Positions 1 to 6,990 of a DNA stretch of 50,521 bases are shown here, piece after piece. This DNA is from Oxalobacter sp. (GTDB lineage: Bacteria > Pseudomonadota > Gammaproteobacteria > Burkholderiales > Burkholderiaceae_D). A model generated the notes under the pieces. It was not told the DNA's origin. It ran no database searches and saw nothing but the letters and a program-made list of their open reading frames with translations. Within the stretch, counting starts at the first letter, position 1. Each line of letters starts with the position of its first letter. The stretch is from contig JAEEYE010000015.1 of the NCBI GenBank assembly GCA_016291665.1, positions 1 through 50,521 of the forward strand, given 5' to 3'. A program made the position numbers and the translations under genes.

Positions 1-224
1 GCAACATGATCGTCAAGGTTGAAGGCCATCCAGAAGGTGATTACTACACCGTCGGTATGACAATCAAACTCTCCATGGGTAACGTTGATAAGATCACCCC
101 AGCACCAACCCTGGGTCAGCACACCAACGAAATCCTGAAGGAAGTTCTGGGTTACGACGATGCTGGTATCGCAGCTCTGAAGGCAGGCGGTGCATTCGAA
201 GTTCCACCTAAGAAGAAAAAATAA
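1..224 (+). CDS. Class III CoA-transferase (formyl-CoA/oxalate CoA-transferase-like), C-terminal fragment
   Basis: Only the last ~74 codons are in the window; the reading frame is open from the left edge and stops with TAA at 222-224. The visible end contains a 'TVGMTIKLS' stretch followed by 'APTLGQHTNEILKEVLGY', which matches the C-terminal signature of family III CoA-transferases (Frc, CaiB, YfdE type), where a 'P.LGQHT.E.L...LG' segment closes the large domain. Family members move CoA between organic acids such as formate and oxalate in the cytoplasm. The tail ends in proline followed by a run of lysines, a basic extension I do not know from Frc. The catalytic Asp lies upstream of the window, so the substrate cannot be told; an oxalate/formyl-CoA role is inference from the likely host. 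A terminator follows at 276-317. Confidence 0.8.
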   Translation, partial: NMIVKVEGHPEGDYYTVGMTIKLSMGNVDKITPAPTLGQHTNEILKEVLGYDDAGIAALKAGGAFEVPPKKKK

Positions 225-247
225 TTCATAGGCTGTGAGCTTTTAAT

Positions 248-265
248 AGTCCAGGCAACTGGATT
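248..265 (+). repeat. Small hairpin after the CoA-transferase gene
   Basis: A 7-bp stem (248-254 with 259-265, one G.T wobble) is closed by a GCAA tetraloop, 24 nt after the stop codon. It has no T-run; it is probably a 3' UTR stem upstream of the terminator at 276-317. Confidence 0.4.
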
Positions 266-275
266 ATGAACAAAT

Positions 276-317
276 GGGCGATTATCCTTTCGAGGTCAGT
301 CGCCCGTTTTCTTTTTA
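276..317 (+). terminator. Rho-independent terminator of the CoA-transferase gene
   Basis: GGGCGA (276-281) pairs with TCGCCC (300-305) across an 18-nt loop and is followed by a T-rich tract interrupted by single C and G bases. It is well placed to end the CoA-transferase transcript and isolates it from the IS element. The stretch 318-414 that follows shows no further gene or clear signal. Confidence 0.6.
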
Positions 318-439
318 TTCTCCTGTTTTCGGCTCGTATGGCAATGTTAAGCACATTGTGTTGTTTGCACAGAAAACTTGCGTTTTGGCGAGCTCCATAT
401 TTAACAATCTTGATGTTTTCATAATAATTAATTCGGTGG

Positions 440-466
440 AAACCGCGTCCCTTTACGGGACGGTTT
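440..466 (+). repeat. Left-end imperfect hairpin of the IS200/IS605-type element
   Basis: CGTCCC (446-451) pairs with GGGACG (457-462) around the loop TTTAC (452-456). AAAC (440-443) and GTTT (463-466) extend the stem after a two-base bulge (444-445). The bulged subterminal hairpin and the same TTTAC loop as the right end (1957-1961) fit the structures recognised by Y1 HUH transposases. Confidence 0.65.
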
Positions 467-518
467 TATGATGTATGTTATTATCGAATACGAACAGAAC
501 CTTAGGCAGCCAAACCTG

Positions 519-1748
519 ATGAAAGTCGTCAAGACCATTAAGCTCCGTTTGTATACGGAACCCGAAACAGAATTACAGTTCCAGGACATGGCAGAACGTT
601 ATGCCCGAGCATGTAATTTTGTGTCCGACTTCGTCTTCAGTAACGGTTTCCCTTTCAGTGTGAATTCCTTACACAAAGGGCTCTATCAAGAGATCCGGCT
701 AAGGTTCGGTCTGAAAGCGCAGCTTTCCCAGTCAACATTGAAGACGGTTACGGCGCGTTACAAGACCATCAGGGAACAGCTCCGCCAGCATCCGTACAGA
801 TACCAAGATGAAAAGGGCAAATGGCAGTACATACAGAAGACACTGAATTGGTTGTATAAACCGGTTGTTTTCAGGCGGCCGCAGACCGACCTTGTCCGCA
901 ACAGGGATTACAGTTTTGTGGAGAAGGGGCAGCGGATTTCTATCAATACCCTGGGTAAACGCGTCAAGCTGCGTTACAGCATCCCGGAGTATTACAGGCA
1001 GTTCTTTGACGGAAGCTGGTCTTTCGGAACGGCAAAGCTCGTATCGCTTAAGGGGATATGGTATCTGCACATATCCGCAAAGAAAACCGTAGCCACTACT
1101 TTTGATAAAAACAGGCCTGCCCATGTTGTAGGCGTAGACCGTGGGCTTCGGTTTGTCGTCACCACCTATGACAAAACAGGGGAATGCTGTTTCGCAAAAG
1201 GGAAGGACATCCTTGAAAAGCGCAGTACTTTCCTTCAAGTCAGGGCTGAACTCCAGTCAAAAGGCACCAAGTCTGCAAAGCGTAAGCTGAAGTCCATCTC
1301 AGGACGAGAGAACCGCTGGATGGCCGATGTAAACCATCGGTTATCAAAGGCACTCGTCAACAAATATGGGCCGAATACGCTTTTTGTGCTTGAAGACCTG
1401 ACGGGTGTCAGTTTTGATGAAGGGAACCTGTCTTCCAGGACGAAGGGACAGCGTAACGAAGTCCGTTCGTGGGCGTTTTACCAGCTTGAGCAGTTCCTGA
1501 AATATAAGGCGGAATCTTCTGGTTCTGCCGTCATCATGGTTGCATCCGACTACACATCACAGCGGTGTCCGAAATGTGGGCGTATCCATAAAGAGAACAG
1601 ACATAGGAAAACACATGAGTACATATGTGACTCATGCGGATACTGCTCCAATGATGACCGTGTTGGGGCAATGAACATCCACGAGCTGGGAACGATGTAC
1701 GTGTCTGGCAAGAGGAAGCCCCGTTTTGTGAAAAGGAAGACGGGATGA
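519..1748 (+). CDS. tnpB: TnpB, RNA-guided RuvC-type endonuclease of an IS200/IS605-type element
   Basis: The 409-residue product begins 'MKVVKTIKLRLY', the usual TnpB N terminus, so I prefer the ATG at 519. An in-frame ATG at 468 would add 17 residues reaching back to the left-end hairpin. RuvC motifs are complete: Asp207 in 'VGVDRG', Glu292 in 'VLEDLTG' and Asp380 in 'DDRVGAMNI'. A zinc ribbon lies between motifs II and III (CPKC ... CDSC, about residues 350-375). Known TnpB proteins cut DNA next to a target-adjacent motif using an omega RNA made from the element's right end; that RNA region is present here (1749-1978). Length is typical. No tnpA accompanies it. With all catalytic residues intact and no frameshift, the enzyme is probably functional. 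Confidence 0.9.
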   Translation: MKVVKTIKLRLYTEPETELQFQDMAERYARACNFVSDFVFSNGFPFSVNSLHKGLYQEIRLRFGLKAQLSQSTLKTVTARYKTIREQLRQHPYRYQDEKGKWQYIQKTLNWLYKPVVFRRPQTDLVRNRDYSFVEKGQRISINTLGKRVKLRYSIPEYYRQFFDGSWSFGTAKLVSLKGIWYLHISAKKTVATTFDKNRPAHVVGVDRGLRFVVTTYDKTGECCFAKGKDILEKRSTFLQVRAELQSKGTKSAKRKLKSISGRENRWMADVNHRLSKALVNKYGPNTLFVLEDLTGVSFDEGNLSSRTKGQRNEVRSWAFYQLEQFLKYKAESSGSAVIMVASDYTSQRCPKCGRIHKENRHRKTHEYICDSCGYCSNDDRVGAMNIHELGTMYVSGKRKPRFVKRKTG

Positions 1749-1978
1749 CATGTTCCCGGCGGGTATATCCTGCTGGGATTAAAAAGCGGGTCTCAGTCAA
1801 TGACCCGGCGATGTAGCCACAGTCCTGCTGTACCGCAGGGATGCCAGCTAAGGCACAGTCTGGGAGCATATCGAAAGATATGACGTTAGGACCAGATGGG
1901 TGAGTTACAAACTTTTAGAGCCGTATGGGGAATTGAGCTTTAACAAGCCTCGACCCTTTACGGGTCGGGGTAATTGAC
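1749..1978 (+). ncRNA. Predicted omega RNA (right-end guide RNA scaffold) of TnpB
   Basis: The 230 nt between the tnpB stop and the right tip contain no ORF but a chain of stems: CGGGTC/GACCCG (1787-1792 with 1802-1807), a CCTGC/GCAGG stem (1824-1828 with 1835-1839), CATATC/GATATG (1867-1872 with 1877-1882) capped by a GAAA tetraloop, and the terminal hairpin 1948-1970. In characterised TnpB systems the scaffold RNA covers the tnpB 3' end and right end, and the next ~16-20 nt of flanking DNA act as the guide. The 5' end of the RNA may lie inside tnpB. The scaffold is inferred from position and structure, not from an expression signal. Confidence 0.7.
1948..1970 (+). repeat. Right-end hairpin of the IS200/IS605-type element
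   Basis: A 9-bp stem (1948-1956 with 1962-1970, one G.T pair) carries the loop TTTAC, as at the left end. It is followed by TAATTGAC. The stem-loop plus short tail is the typical right end of tnpB elements and the 3' end of omega RNAs. The loop also holds the candidate -35 box of the ahcY promoter. Confidence 0.7.
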
Positions 1979-1985
1979 GTATCAT
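1957..1985 (+). promoter_or_regulatory. Candidate hybrid promoter of ahcY: -35 in the IS hairpin, -10 in flanking DNA
   Basis: TTTACG (1957-1962) and TATCAT (1980-1985) are separated by exactly 17 bp and match the sigma-70 consensus at 4/6 and 5/6 positions. Transcription would start near 1992, a few bases before the SAH aptamer at 1996. The -35 lies in the right-end hairpin loop and stem; the -10 is outside the element. Confidence 0.5.
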
Positions 1986-1998
1986 GCGTGCCTATCCG
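1979..1998 (+). other. Predicted guide segment following the omega RNA scaffold
   Basis: These are the first 20 nt beyond the predicted right tip. By analogy with TnpB systems they would be the guide, directing cleavage of the empty donor site (target motif plus this sequence). The segment contains the ahcY -10 box and the first three bases of the SAH aptamer. Confidence 0.5.
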
Positions 1999-2081
1999 AG
2001 GAGCGTTGCAACAAAAAACGGAGTGAACTCCCCATTTTTCATGGTTTTTGCCAGGCTCGGTGTGCATAAACGGCGCTCACG
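1996..2081 (+). promoter_or_regulatory. SAH riboswitch controlling ahcY
   Basis: The conserved SAH aptamer pieces appear in order: CCGAGGAGCG then TTGCAAC (1996-2012), GCCAGGCTCGG (2050-2060) and AACGGCGCTCACG (2069-2081). CCGAG (1996-2000) pairs with CTCGG (2056-2060), and GAGCG (2001-2005) pairs with CGCTC (2074-2078) to make the known pseudoknot. This RNA class sits before ahcY in many beta- and gammaproteobacteria and raises expression when SAH accumulates. It ends 37 nt before the ahcY start codon. Confidence 0.93.
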
Positions 2082-2118
2082 TTACTTTTTTCTCATTGAT
2101 TCAGGAAAGGAGAGCGTG

Positions 2119-3525
2119 ATGAACGCTGTTTCTAACAAAGATTGTGTAATTGCCGATATTTCCCTTGCAGACTGGGGAAACAAAGAAATCCGTATTGCTG
2201 AAACGGAAATGCCTGGCCTCATGGCAATTCGTGAGGAGTTTTCAGCCAGTAAGCCACTGAAAGGGGCCCGTATCAGCGGTTCCTTGCACATGACCATTCA
2301 GACGGCTGTTTTAATCCAGACTTTGGAAGCCTTAGGTGCCGAAGTGCGTTGGGCATCCTGCAACATCTACTCCACGCAAGATCATGCTGCGGCAGCTATT
2401 GCTGCAAATGGTACTCCGGTTTTTGCAATTAAGGGAGAATCTCTTAGCGATTACTGGGAATATACCCATCGCATCTTTGAATGGCCAGATGGTGGTTATT
2501 CCAACATGATTTTAGATGACGGTGGTGATGCGACTCTCTTGTTGCACTTGGGGACGCAGGCAGAACAGGATCCAAGTGTAATCGCAAATCCAAGCAGTGA
2601 AGAAGAAACGGCTCTTTTTGCCGCTATCAAACGCCATCTGGCGGCCGATCCTACTTGGTATTCAACACGTATCAGCAAAATTAAGGGGGTAACAGAAGAA
2701 ACGACCACGGGTGTCCATCGCTTGTACCAGATGCATCAGGAAGGGCGCCTGAAATTTCCTGCTATTAACGTGAATGATTCTGTTACCAAATCTAAGTTTG
2801 ATAACTTGTACGGTTGCCGTGAATCACTTGTTGATGGCATCAAACGTGCAACAGACGTGATGATTGCAGGTAAGGTCGCTGTTGTCTGTGGGTATGGTGA
2901 TGTTGGTAAAGGTTGCGCTCAGGCACTGCGTGCATTGTCGGCACAGGTTTGGGTTACTGAAATTGACCCGATCTGCGCACTCCAGGCTGCTATGGAAGGT
3001 TATCGTGTAGTCACAATGGATTATGCCGCGCAGTATGGTGACATTTTTGTTACCTGCACGGGCAATTACCATGTCATTACACATGACCACATGATTCAGA
3101 TGAAGAATCAGGCTATCGTCTGCAATATCGGTCACTTCGATAATGAAATCGATGTTGCTTCGATGCACAAATATCAGTGGGAAAACATCAAGCCGCAGGT
3201 AGACCATATTGTTCTACCAAGCGGTAACCGTATCATTTTGCTGGCAGAAGGCCGTTTGGTTAACTTGGGTTGTGCAACGGGACATCCTTCTTATGTGATG
3301 AGTTCTTCTTTTGCTAATCAGACGATGGCTCAGATTGAGCTGTTTACGAAGACTGCTGACTATCCAGTTGGCGTTTATACACTACCAAAAATTCTTGACG
3401 AGAAAGTTGCTCGTCTGCAGCTGTCTAAACTCAATGCAGAGTTGACAGTACTAACAGAAGAACAGGCAAGGTATATTGGTGTGACGGTTGAAGGACCTTA
3501 TAAAGCGGACCATTACCGCTATTAA
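2119..3525 (+). CDS. ahcY: S-adenosylhomocysteine hydrolase (adenosylhomocysteinase)
   Basis: It splits S-adenosyl-L-homocysteine into adenosine and homocysteine in the cytoplasm, relieving product inhibition of methyltransferases and feeding homocysteine back to methionine. The 468-residue length is normal for the bacterial form. The N-terminal '[10 protein letters not shown]', the NAD-binding glycine loop '[13 protein letters not shown]' (~residue 260), the '[10 protein letters not shown]' motif and the C-terminal '[10 protein letters not shown]' are family signatures. The start at 2119 is chosen over an upstream in-frame ATG at 1984 because it has a strong AGGAAAGGAG site and because the upstream stretch is the SAH riboswitch. 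A small membrane protein gene and metF follow in the same direction. Expression should rise with SAH. Confidence 0.97.
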   Translation: MNAVSNKDCVIADISLADWGNKEIRIAETEMPGLMAIREEFSASKPLKGARISGSLHMTIQTAVLIQTLEALGAEVRWASCNIYSTQDHAAAAIAANGTPVFAIKGESLSDYWEYTHRIFEWPDGGYSNMILDDGGDATLLLHLGTQAEQDPSVIANPSSEEETALFAAIKRHLAADPTWYSTRISKIKGVTEETTTGVHRLYQMHQEGRLKFPAINVNDSVTKSKFDNLYGCRESLVDGIKRATDVMIAGKVAVVCGYGDVGKGCAQALRALSAQVWVTEIDPICALQAAMEGYRVVTMDYAAQYGDIFVTCTGNYHVITHDHMIQMKNQAIVCNIGHFDNEIDVASMHKYQWENIKPQVDHIVLPSGNRIILLAEGRLVNLGCATGHPSYVMSSSFANQTMAQIELFTKTADYPVGVYTLPKILDEKVARLQLSKLNAELTVLTEEQARYIGVTVEGPYKADHYRY

Positions 3526-3533
3526 TGGTAGGA

Positions 3534-3564
3534 CGCGGTGTGCTTGTCATAGGCGCACACCGCG
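3534..3564 (+). repeat. Strong hairpin between ahcY and the next gene
   Basis: A perfect 10-bp GC-rich stem (3534-3543 with 3555-3564) with an 11-nt loop starts 9 nt after the ahcY stop. No T-run follows, so it is more likely an mRNA-stabilising or processing stem, or a weak pause, than a full terminator. Confidence 0.5.
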
Positions 3565-3622
3565 AGACTGTCTTTGGATAGCCTTCCTGATAAGGTTAGC
3601 CTACTGAATCTGGAGCTTTGCA

Positions 3623-3973
3623 ATGTTGCGTATTGTTTTGGTCTGGTTCATCAATTCGGCAACTATGCTGTTGTTGCCACAGCTTCTTCCCGGATGGATT
3701 ACCGTGGAGAATTTCTTGGCCGCTATACTTGCGGCTTTGGCTGTTGGTTTTGTCAATACGTTCATTAAGCCGGTTTTCACCATTCTGACACTGCCTTTGA
3801 CCGTGTTTTCAATGGGGATCTTTATGTTGGTATTGAATGGGCTAATGTTCTGGCTTGCAGCAAGTTTTGTTCCTGGATTCAGTGTCAGTGGTTTTGGAGC
3901 CGCCATTGGCGGCGCCATGCTCTACAGTATCCTGACATGGGCGTTTTCCACGTTGCTGATCAAGAATAGATAA
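3623..3973 (+). CDS. Small integral membrane protein, 'phage holin family IV' / DUF360 (YvlD-like)
   Basis: The 116-residue protein is almost wholly hydrophobic, with four predicted membrane segments (about residues 5-22, 28-50, 55-80 and 88-110) and a short basic tail, 'LLIKNR'. The pattern and the 'NTFIKPVFTILTLPLTVF.MGIFMLVLNGLMFW' type core (recognised in pieces) match the DUF360/YvlD family, often labelled holin superfamily IV. No lysis role is known for chromosomal members, and nothing nearby suggests a phage. TGGAG at 3611-3615 is the ribosome site. It lies between ahcY and metF, an arrangement common in Burkholderiales; its stop codon directly abuts the metF ATG, so the two are probably translationally coupled. 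Function unknown. Confidence 0.85.
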   Translation: MLRIVLVWFINSATMLLLPQLLPGWITVENFLAAILAALAVGFVNTFIKPVFTILTLPLTVFSMGIFMLVLNGLMFWLAASFVPGFSVSGFGAAIGGAMLYSILTWAFSTLLIKNR

Positions 3974-4816
3974 ATGTCATCACAGAAAAGTTACAGTATT
4001 GAGGTGTTTCCCCCTAAAGCACCTGATGCAGTTGCAGAGTTACGAAAAATTCGTTCGCAGTTACAGTTGCTGGCACCTAAGTATTTTTCGATTACCTATG
4101 GTGCTGGTGGTTCTACCCAGCAAGGAACGTACGATATTGCTTTAGAAATTTTGAATGAAGGGTTTGAGCCTGCACCTCACATCACCTGCATTGGGGCAAC
4201 CTATGAAAAGGTTCGTGAGCAGATTGCGCAGTACAAGCGTATGGGAATCCATCACATTGTGGCTCTGCGCGGCGATCTGCCAAGTTCCTATGGCGAAATT
4301 GGTGAGTTCCATTATGCCAATGAACTGGTTGAGTTTATCCGCAAGGAAACGGGCGACTGGTTTAGGATTGATGTTGCCGCTTACCCAGAGATGCATCCGC
4401 AGGCATCCTCTATGTCTGAGGATATTTCCAATTTTGTTCGCAAAGTAAAAGCTGGGGCTGATGTTGCCATTACGCAGTACTTCTATAATCCGGATGCTTA
4501 TTTTCGTTTTGTATCGGATATCAGGAATGCTGGCGTAGATATCCCAGTTATTGCCGGTATTATGCCGATTACAAACTGTACACAGTTGGCACGTTTTTCC
4601 ACGATGTGCGGTGCTGAAATCCCTTTGTGGATAAGAAGGCGTTTGGAAGAGTTTGGTAGTGATATCGAGTCTTTACGGGCTTTTGGGCATGATGTCGTGT
4701 TGAATCTTTGCCGTAAGCTTTTGGAAGGCGGCGTGGATGGGTTGCATTTCTATAGCCTGAATCGTGCTGAAGCGACCTCCCGCTTGTGGCGTGACTTGGG
4801 ATTGAAGAATACCTGA
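3974..4816 (+). CDS. metF: 5,10-methylenetetrahydrofolate reductase
   Basis: It reduces methylene-THF to 5-methyl-THF with an FAD cofactor, supplying the methyl group for methionine synthase. The TIM-barrel signatures are visible: N-terminal 'IEVFPPK' with the catalytic Glu, 'SITYGAGGS' (~37-45), 'HITCIG' (~70), 'ALRGDLP' (~97), and 'ITQYFYNPDAYFRF' and 'IPVIAGIMPI' further on. At 280 residues it is slightly shorter than E. coli MetF (296). The ATG directly follows the TAA of the preceding membrane protein gene, so there is no separate leader. With ahcY it covers two steps of the methionine/SAM cycle and probably responds in part to the SAH riboswitch upstream. A pair of alternative hairpins follows at 4837-4875. 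Confidence 0.96.
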   Translation: MSSQKSYSIEVFPPKAPDAVAELRKIRSQLQLLAPKYFSITYGAGGSTQQGTYDIALEILNEGFEPAPHITCIGATYEKVREQIAQYKRMGIHHIVALRGDLPSSYGEIGEFHYANELVEFIRKETGDWFRIDVAAYPEMHPQASSMSEDISNFVRKVKAGADVAITQYFYNPDAYFRFVSDIRNAGVDIPVIAGIMPITNCTQLARFSTMCGAEIPLWIRRRLEEFGSDIESLRAFGHDVVLNLCRKLLEGGVDGLHFYSLNRAEATSRLWRDLGLKNT

Positions 4817-4836
4817 GCAAATATATAGCAAAGGGA

Positions 4837-4875
4837 ACGGCACAGCTTAGAAGCTGTACCGTATTCGTATGGTAC
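4837..4875. terminator. Overlapping hairpins between convergent metF and nusB
   Basis: ACGGCACAGCTT (4837-4848) pairs with AAGCTGTACCGT (4851-4862) with one mismatch. An alternative stem, GTACCGTA (4856-4863) with TATGGTAC (4868-4875), has a TTCG loop and uses part of the same sequence, so only one can form. There is no clear T-run on either strand. A bidirectional termination role is inferred from the convergent position. Confidence 0.45.
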
Positions 4876-5343
4876 TTAGGAGCGGTCTGCGTCGACTTCT
4901 GTTTTCCGGATGTCGGCTGCTGTCTTATCAAGGACGCCATTGACGAATTTGTGACCGTCTATCCCGCCGAAGGACTTGGTAAGCTCAACAGCTTCATTAA
5001 TGACTACCCGGTAAGGAATTTCAAGGCAGTTGACCAATTCAAAAGTTCCCAATAACAGAATGGCATATTCAATTGGGGAGAGTTCGTCTGGATTTCGGTC
5101 AATGTGCGGGATGATTTTTGCGCGCAGTGACTCATATTGGGCAATGGTGCCTGACAGCAGGTTCACAAAATGCTCTGTGTCTGCCTTGTTAAAACCATGC
5201 GCTTGCCTGATATGGTCAATGACAGCAGAAGCTTCATCTTTGTTCAAAAGCCATTCATAAAGCCCTTGGAGGGCGAACTCTCGAGAGCGGCGCCGTGGAG
5301 AGCGATTTTTTGAAGGGTTTGCGTGGACAGATTGTGTTTTCAT
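4876..5343 (-). CDS. nusB: Transcription antitermination factor NusB
   Basis: NusB binds boxA RNA with NusE (S10) and supports antitermination of rRNA operons. The 155-residue product has a basic, disordered N terminus, then '[15 protein letters not shown]' (typical NusB first helix), the '[15 protein letters not shown]' helix and the C-terminal '[27 protein letters not shown]', the strongest family signature. It is the last gene of mnmE-ribBA-ribH-nusB on the minus strand, and its ATG shares one base with the ribH stop (TAATG), which argues for translational coupling. The ribH-nusB link is widespread in proteobacteria. Confidence 0.96.
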   Translation of the reverse strand: MKTQSVHANPSKNRSPRRRSREFALQGLYEWLLNKDEASAVIDHIRQAHGFNKADTEHFVNLLSGTIAQYESLRAKIIPHIDRNPDELSPIEYAILLLGTFELVNCLEIPYRVVINEAVELTKSFGGIDGHKFVNGVLDKTAADIRKTEVDADRS

Positions 5344-5864
5344 TATTCTTTTTTAATGATGTTTTCCTCAAGCAACTGTTCCGTGTCTTCGGAATCGAGT
5401 ACTTCATCAATGTTGTAGAAGACAAGGTTTGCCATCTCAACAGCCGCGCTGGCAGCTTCATTACCTTTTTCAACCATGCGCGCTTCAGCCTGCTCATCGG
5501 TATAAGTTGTCAGGATGGCGTTTGCAATAGGGATGCCAAAATCTAATGCGACACGGTTGACGCCAGCGGCGGCTTCGTTGGAAACAAGTTCAAAATGATA
5601 AGTTTCACCCTTGATGACGGCGCCAACGGCAATCAATGCGTCAAACTGCTGGGTAGCGGCAAGTTTTGCCAAGGCAATCGGGACTTCCAGCGCACCAGGT
5701 ACCGTACAGACAAGGATATCTTCTTCAGCAACGCCTAACCTTTCAAGTTGTTCCAAGCAGGCTTTCCGCAAGCCGTTGCATATGCTTTCATTGTAGCGAG
5801 CCTGAACAATCCCGATACGGAGATCGGTCCCATCGAGATCCATCTTAATTGTTTCAATCCCCAT
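5343..5864 (-). CDS. ribH: 6,7-dimethyl-8-ribityllumazine synthase
   Basis: RibH condenses 5-amino-6-ribitylaminouracil with 3,4-dihydroxybutanone 4-phosphate, the penultimate step of riboflavin synthesis, as a multimeric shell. '[16 protein letters not shown]' near the N terminus, '[15 protein letters not shown]' (~55-70), '[20 protein letters not shown]' (~76-95) with the catalytic His, and '[13 protein letters not shown]' are all family motifs. At 173 residues it is slightly long because of an acidic C-terminal tail of about 20 residues rich in Glu. It sits 19 bp after ribBA, whose product makes one of its substrates, and overlaps nusB by one base. Confidence 0.97.
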   Translation of the reverse strand: MGIETIKMDLDGTDLRIGIVQARYNESICNGLRKACLEQLERLGVAEEDILVCTVPGALEVPIALAKLAATQQFDALIAVGAVIKGETYHFELVSNEAAAGVNRVALDFGIPIANAILTTYTDEQAEARMVEKGNEAASAAVEMANLVFYNIDEVLDSEDTEQLLEENIIKKE

Positions 5865-5883
5865 AACTTTCTCCTTTTATTGG

Positions 5884-6990
5884 TCAAGTGTTGCGGTTTT
5901 CTAGATAACCGATGATATCCAATCCAAAGCCTGCCATTGATGGCATTTTTTTCGGATTTCCTAGAAGCCTGAGCTTTCCTGCGCCAAGATCACGTAGGAT
6001 CTGTGCACCAATGCCATAATTACGCAGTGTTTGTGCAGTGGCGGGTGCGCGGGATTCAAGTTTGGTTCCTAATGCTTTGAACCTGTCTAAGAAATCAGAA
6101 GCGATTTCATTACAGTTCAATAATATCAGGATACCACGTTTAGCCTTTGCTATTTCTTCCATGGCGTTTGCCAAAGACCAAGAGTGTCCTCGTTCGGTAC
6201 TGAAAAAGTCGATGAGAGAGACAGGCTGGTGAACCCTGACTAAAGTCTCTTCATCAGGAGAAACGGTACCTTTTACAAGTGCCATATGAAGAGATCTGCT
6301 TGGGCGGTCAGCGTAAACTACAGCATGGAAAGTGCTGGCTGCCGTTGTAATATCGTTCTCTGCGATACGTTCGATGATGCTTTCGTGCTGGTTTCTCCAG
6401 CTGATCAAGTCCGCAATGGTGCCTATTTTCAGGTTGTGTTTTTTTGCAAATTCAATCAGTTGTGGTAGCCGGGCCATCGTGCCATCTTCGTTCATGATTT
6501 CGCAGATGGCCGTTGCTGGTGTGAGTCCTGCCAATGCAGCAAGATCGCAGCCAGCTTCCGTGTGGCCTGCGCGTTGGAGGACACCGCCTGGCTTGGCTAC
6601 AACAGGAAAAATATGCCCAGGTTGAACGATGTCTTTTGGCGTCGCATCAGGGGCGGCCGCAACACGGATTGTGTGGGCTCTGTCATATGCCGAGATACCT
6701 GTTGTTACACCTTCAGCAGCCTCAATGGAGACGGTAAAGGCCGTGCTGAATTGGCTGGTATTGTCTTTTGTCATAGGGACAAGTCCCAAGCGATTGCAGT
6801 GCTCCTTTGTGAGCGTTAGGCAGACAAGGCCGCGGGCGTGCGTTGCCATGAAGTTAATGGCTTCGGGCGTGACGAAATCCGCTGCAATCATCATGTCACC
6901 TTCGTTTTCGCGGTCTTCATCATCAACAAGGATGACCATACGACCTGAACGAAGTTCTTCAATGATTTCTTGGGTTGATGCTATCGGCAT
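5884..6990 (-). CDS. ribBA: 3,4-dihydroxy-2-butanone-4-phosphate synthase with degenerate GTP cyclohydrolase II domain
   Basis: The N-terminal ~200 residues are a complete RibB domain, which makes 3,4-dihydroxybutanone 4-phosphate from ribulose 5-phosphate: 'DDEDRENEGD' (23-32), 'GLVCLTL', 'DRAHTI', 'GHIFPV' and 'RAGHTEAGCDLAALAG'. The C-terminal ~160 residues align with GTP cyclohydrolase II in length and in the end motif 'TLRNYGIGAQILRDLG', but the zinc-binding Cys motif (canonical 'SECLTGDVFGSLRCDC') is absent. Loss of that site should abolish cyclohydrolase activity. Fusions of RibB with a decayed RibA partner are known in betaproteobacteria, and a separate ribA is expected elsewhere. The gene follows mnmE after a 200-bp gap without an FMN riboswitch. 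Confidence 0.93.
   Translation of the reverse strand: MPIASTQEIIEELRSGRMVILVDDEDRENEGDMMIAADFVTPEAINFMATHARGLVCLTLTKEHCNRLGLVPMTKDNTSQFSTAFTVSIEAAEGVTTGISAYDRAHTIRVAAAPDATPKDIVQPGHIFPVVAKPGGVLQRAGHTEAGCDLAALAGLTPATAICEIMNEDGTMARLPQLIEFAKKHNLKIGTIADLISWRNQHESIIERIAENDITTAASTFHAVVYADRPSRSLHMALVKGTVSPDEETLVRVHQPVSLIDFFSTERGHSWSLANAMEEIAKAKRGILILLNCNEIASDFLDRFKALGTKLESRAPATAQTLRNYGIGAQILRDLGAGKLRLLGNPKKMPSMAGFGLDIIGYLENRNT

Larger units (their letters stand above)
415..1978 (+). mobile_element. IS200/IS605-type element with tnpB only (IS1341-like group)
   Basis: The element is defined by a hairpin with TTTAC loop at each end (440-466 and 1948-1970), one tnpB gene and a ~230-nt structured non-coding right part. 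There are no long terminal inverted repeats and no visible target duplication, as expected for this family. The right tip is placed after TTGAC (1974-1978), 8 nt beyond the right hairpin. The left tip is less sure: TTGAT at 410-414 or TTAAT at 428-432 could be the retained target site, giving a start at 415 or 433. No tnpA (HUH transposase) is present, so movement would need a helper. The element sits between the CoA-transferase terminator and the ahcY leader. Confidence 0.7.

Noticed and set aside
732-1238. Minus-strand open frame of 168 codons inside tnpB
   Set aside because: Antisense to a protein with clear TnpB motifs; composition is that of a shadow frame.
1974-1985. TTGACG at 1974-1979 as the ahcY -35 box
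   Set aside because: It touches the TATCAT -10 box directly, leaving no spacer; TTTACG at 1957-1962 has the right 17-bp distance.
1984-2118. Longer N terminus for AhcY from ATG 1984
   Set aside because: The 45 extra codons coincide with the SAH riboswitch and lack similarity to AhcY; the strong ribosome site lies before 2119.
3623-3973. Possible prophage, from the 'holin' family label
   Set aside because: No lysin, portal, integrase or other phage gene is near; DUF360 proteins are ordinary chromosomal membrane proteins and this site between ahcY and metF is conserved in Burkholderiales.
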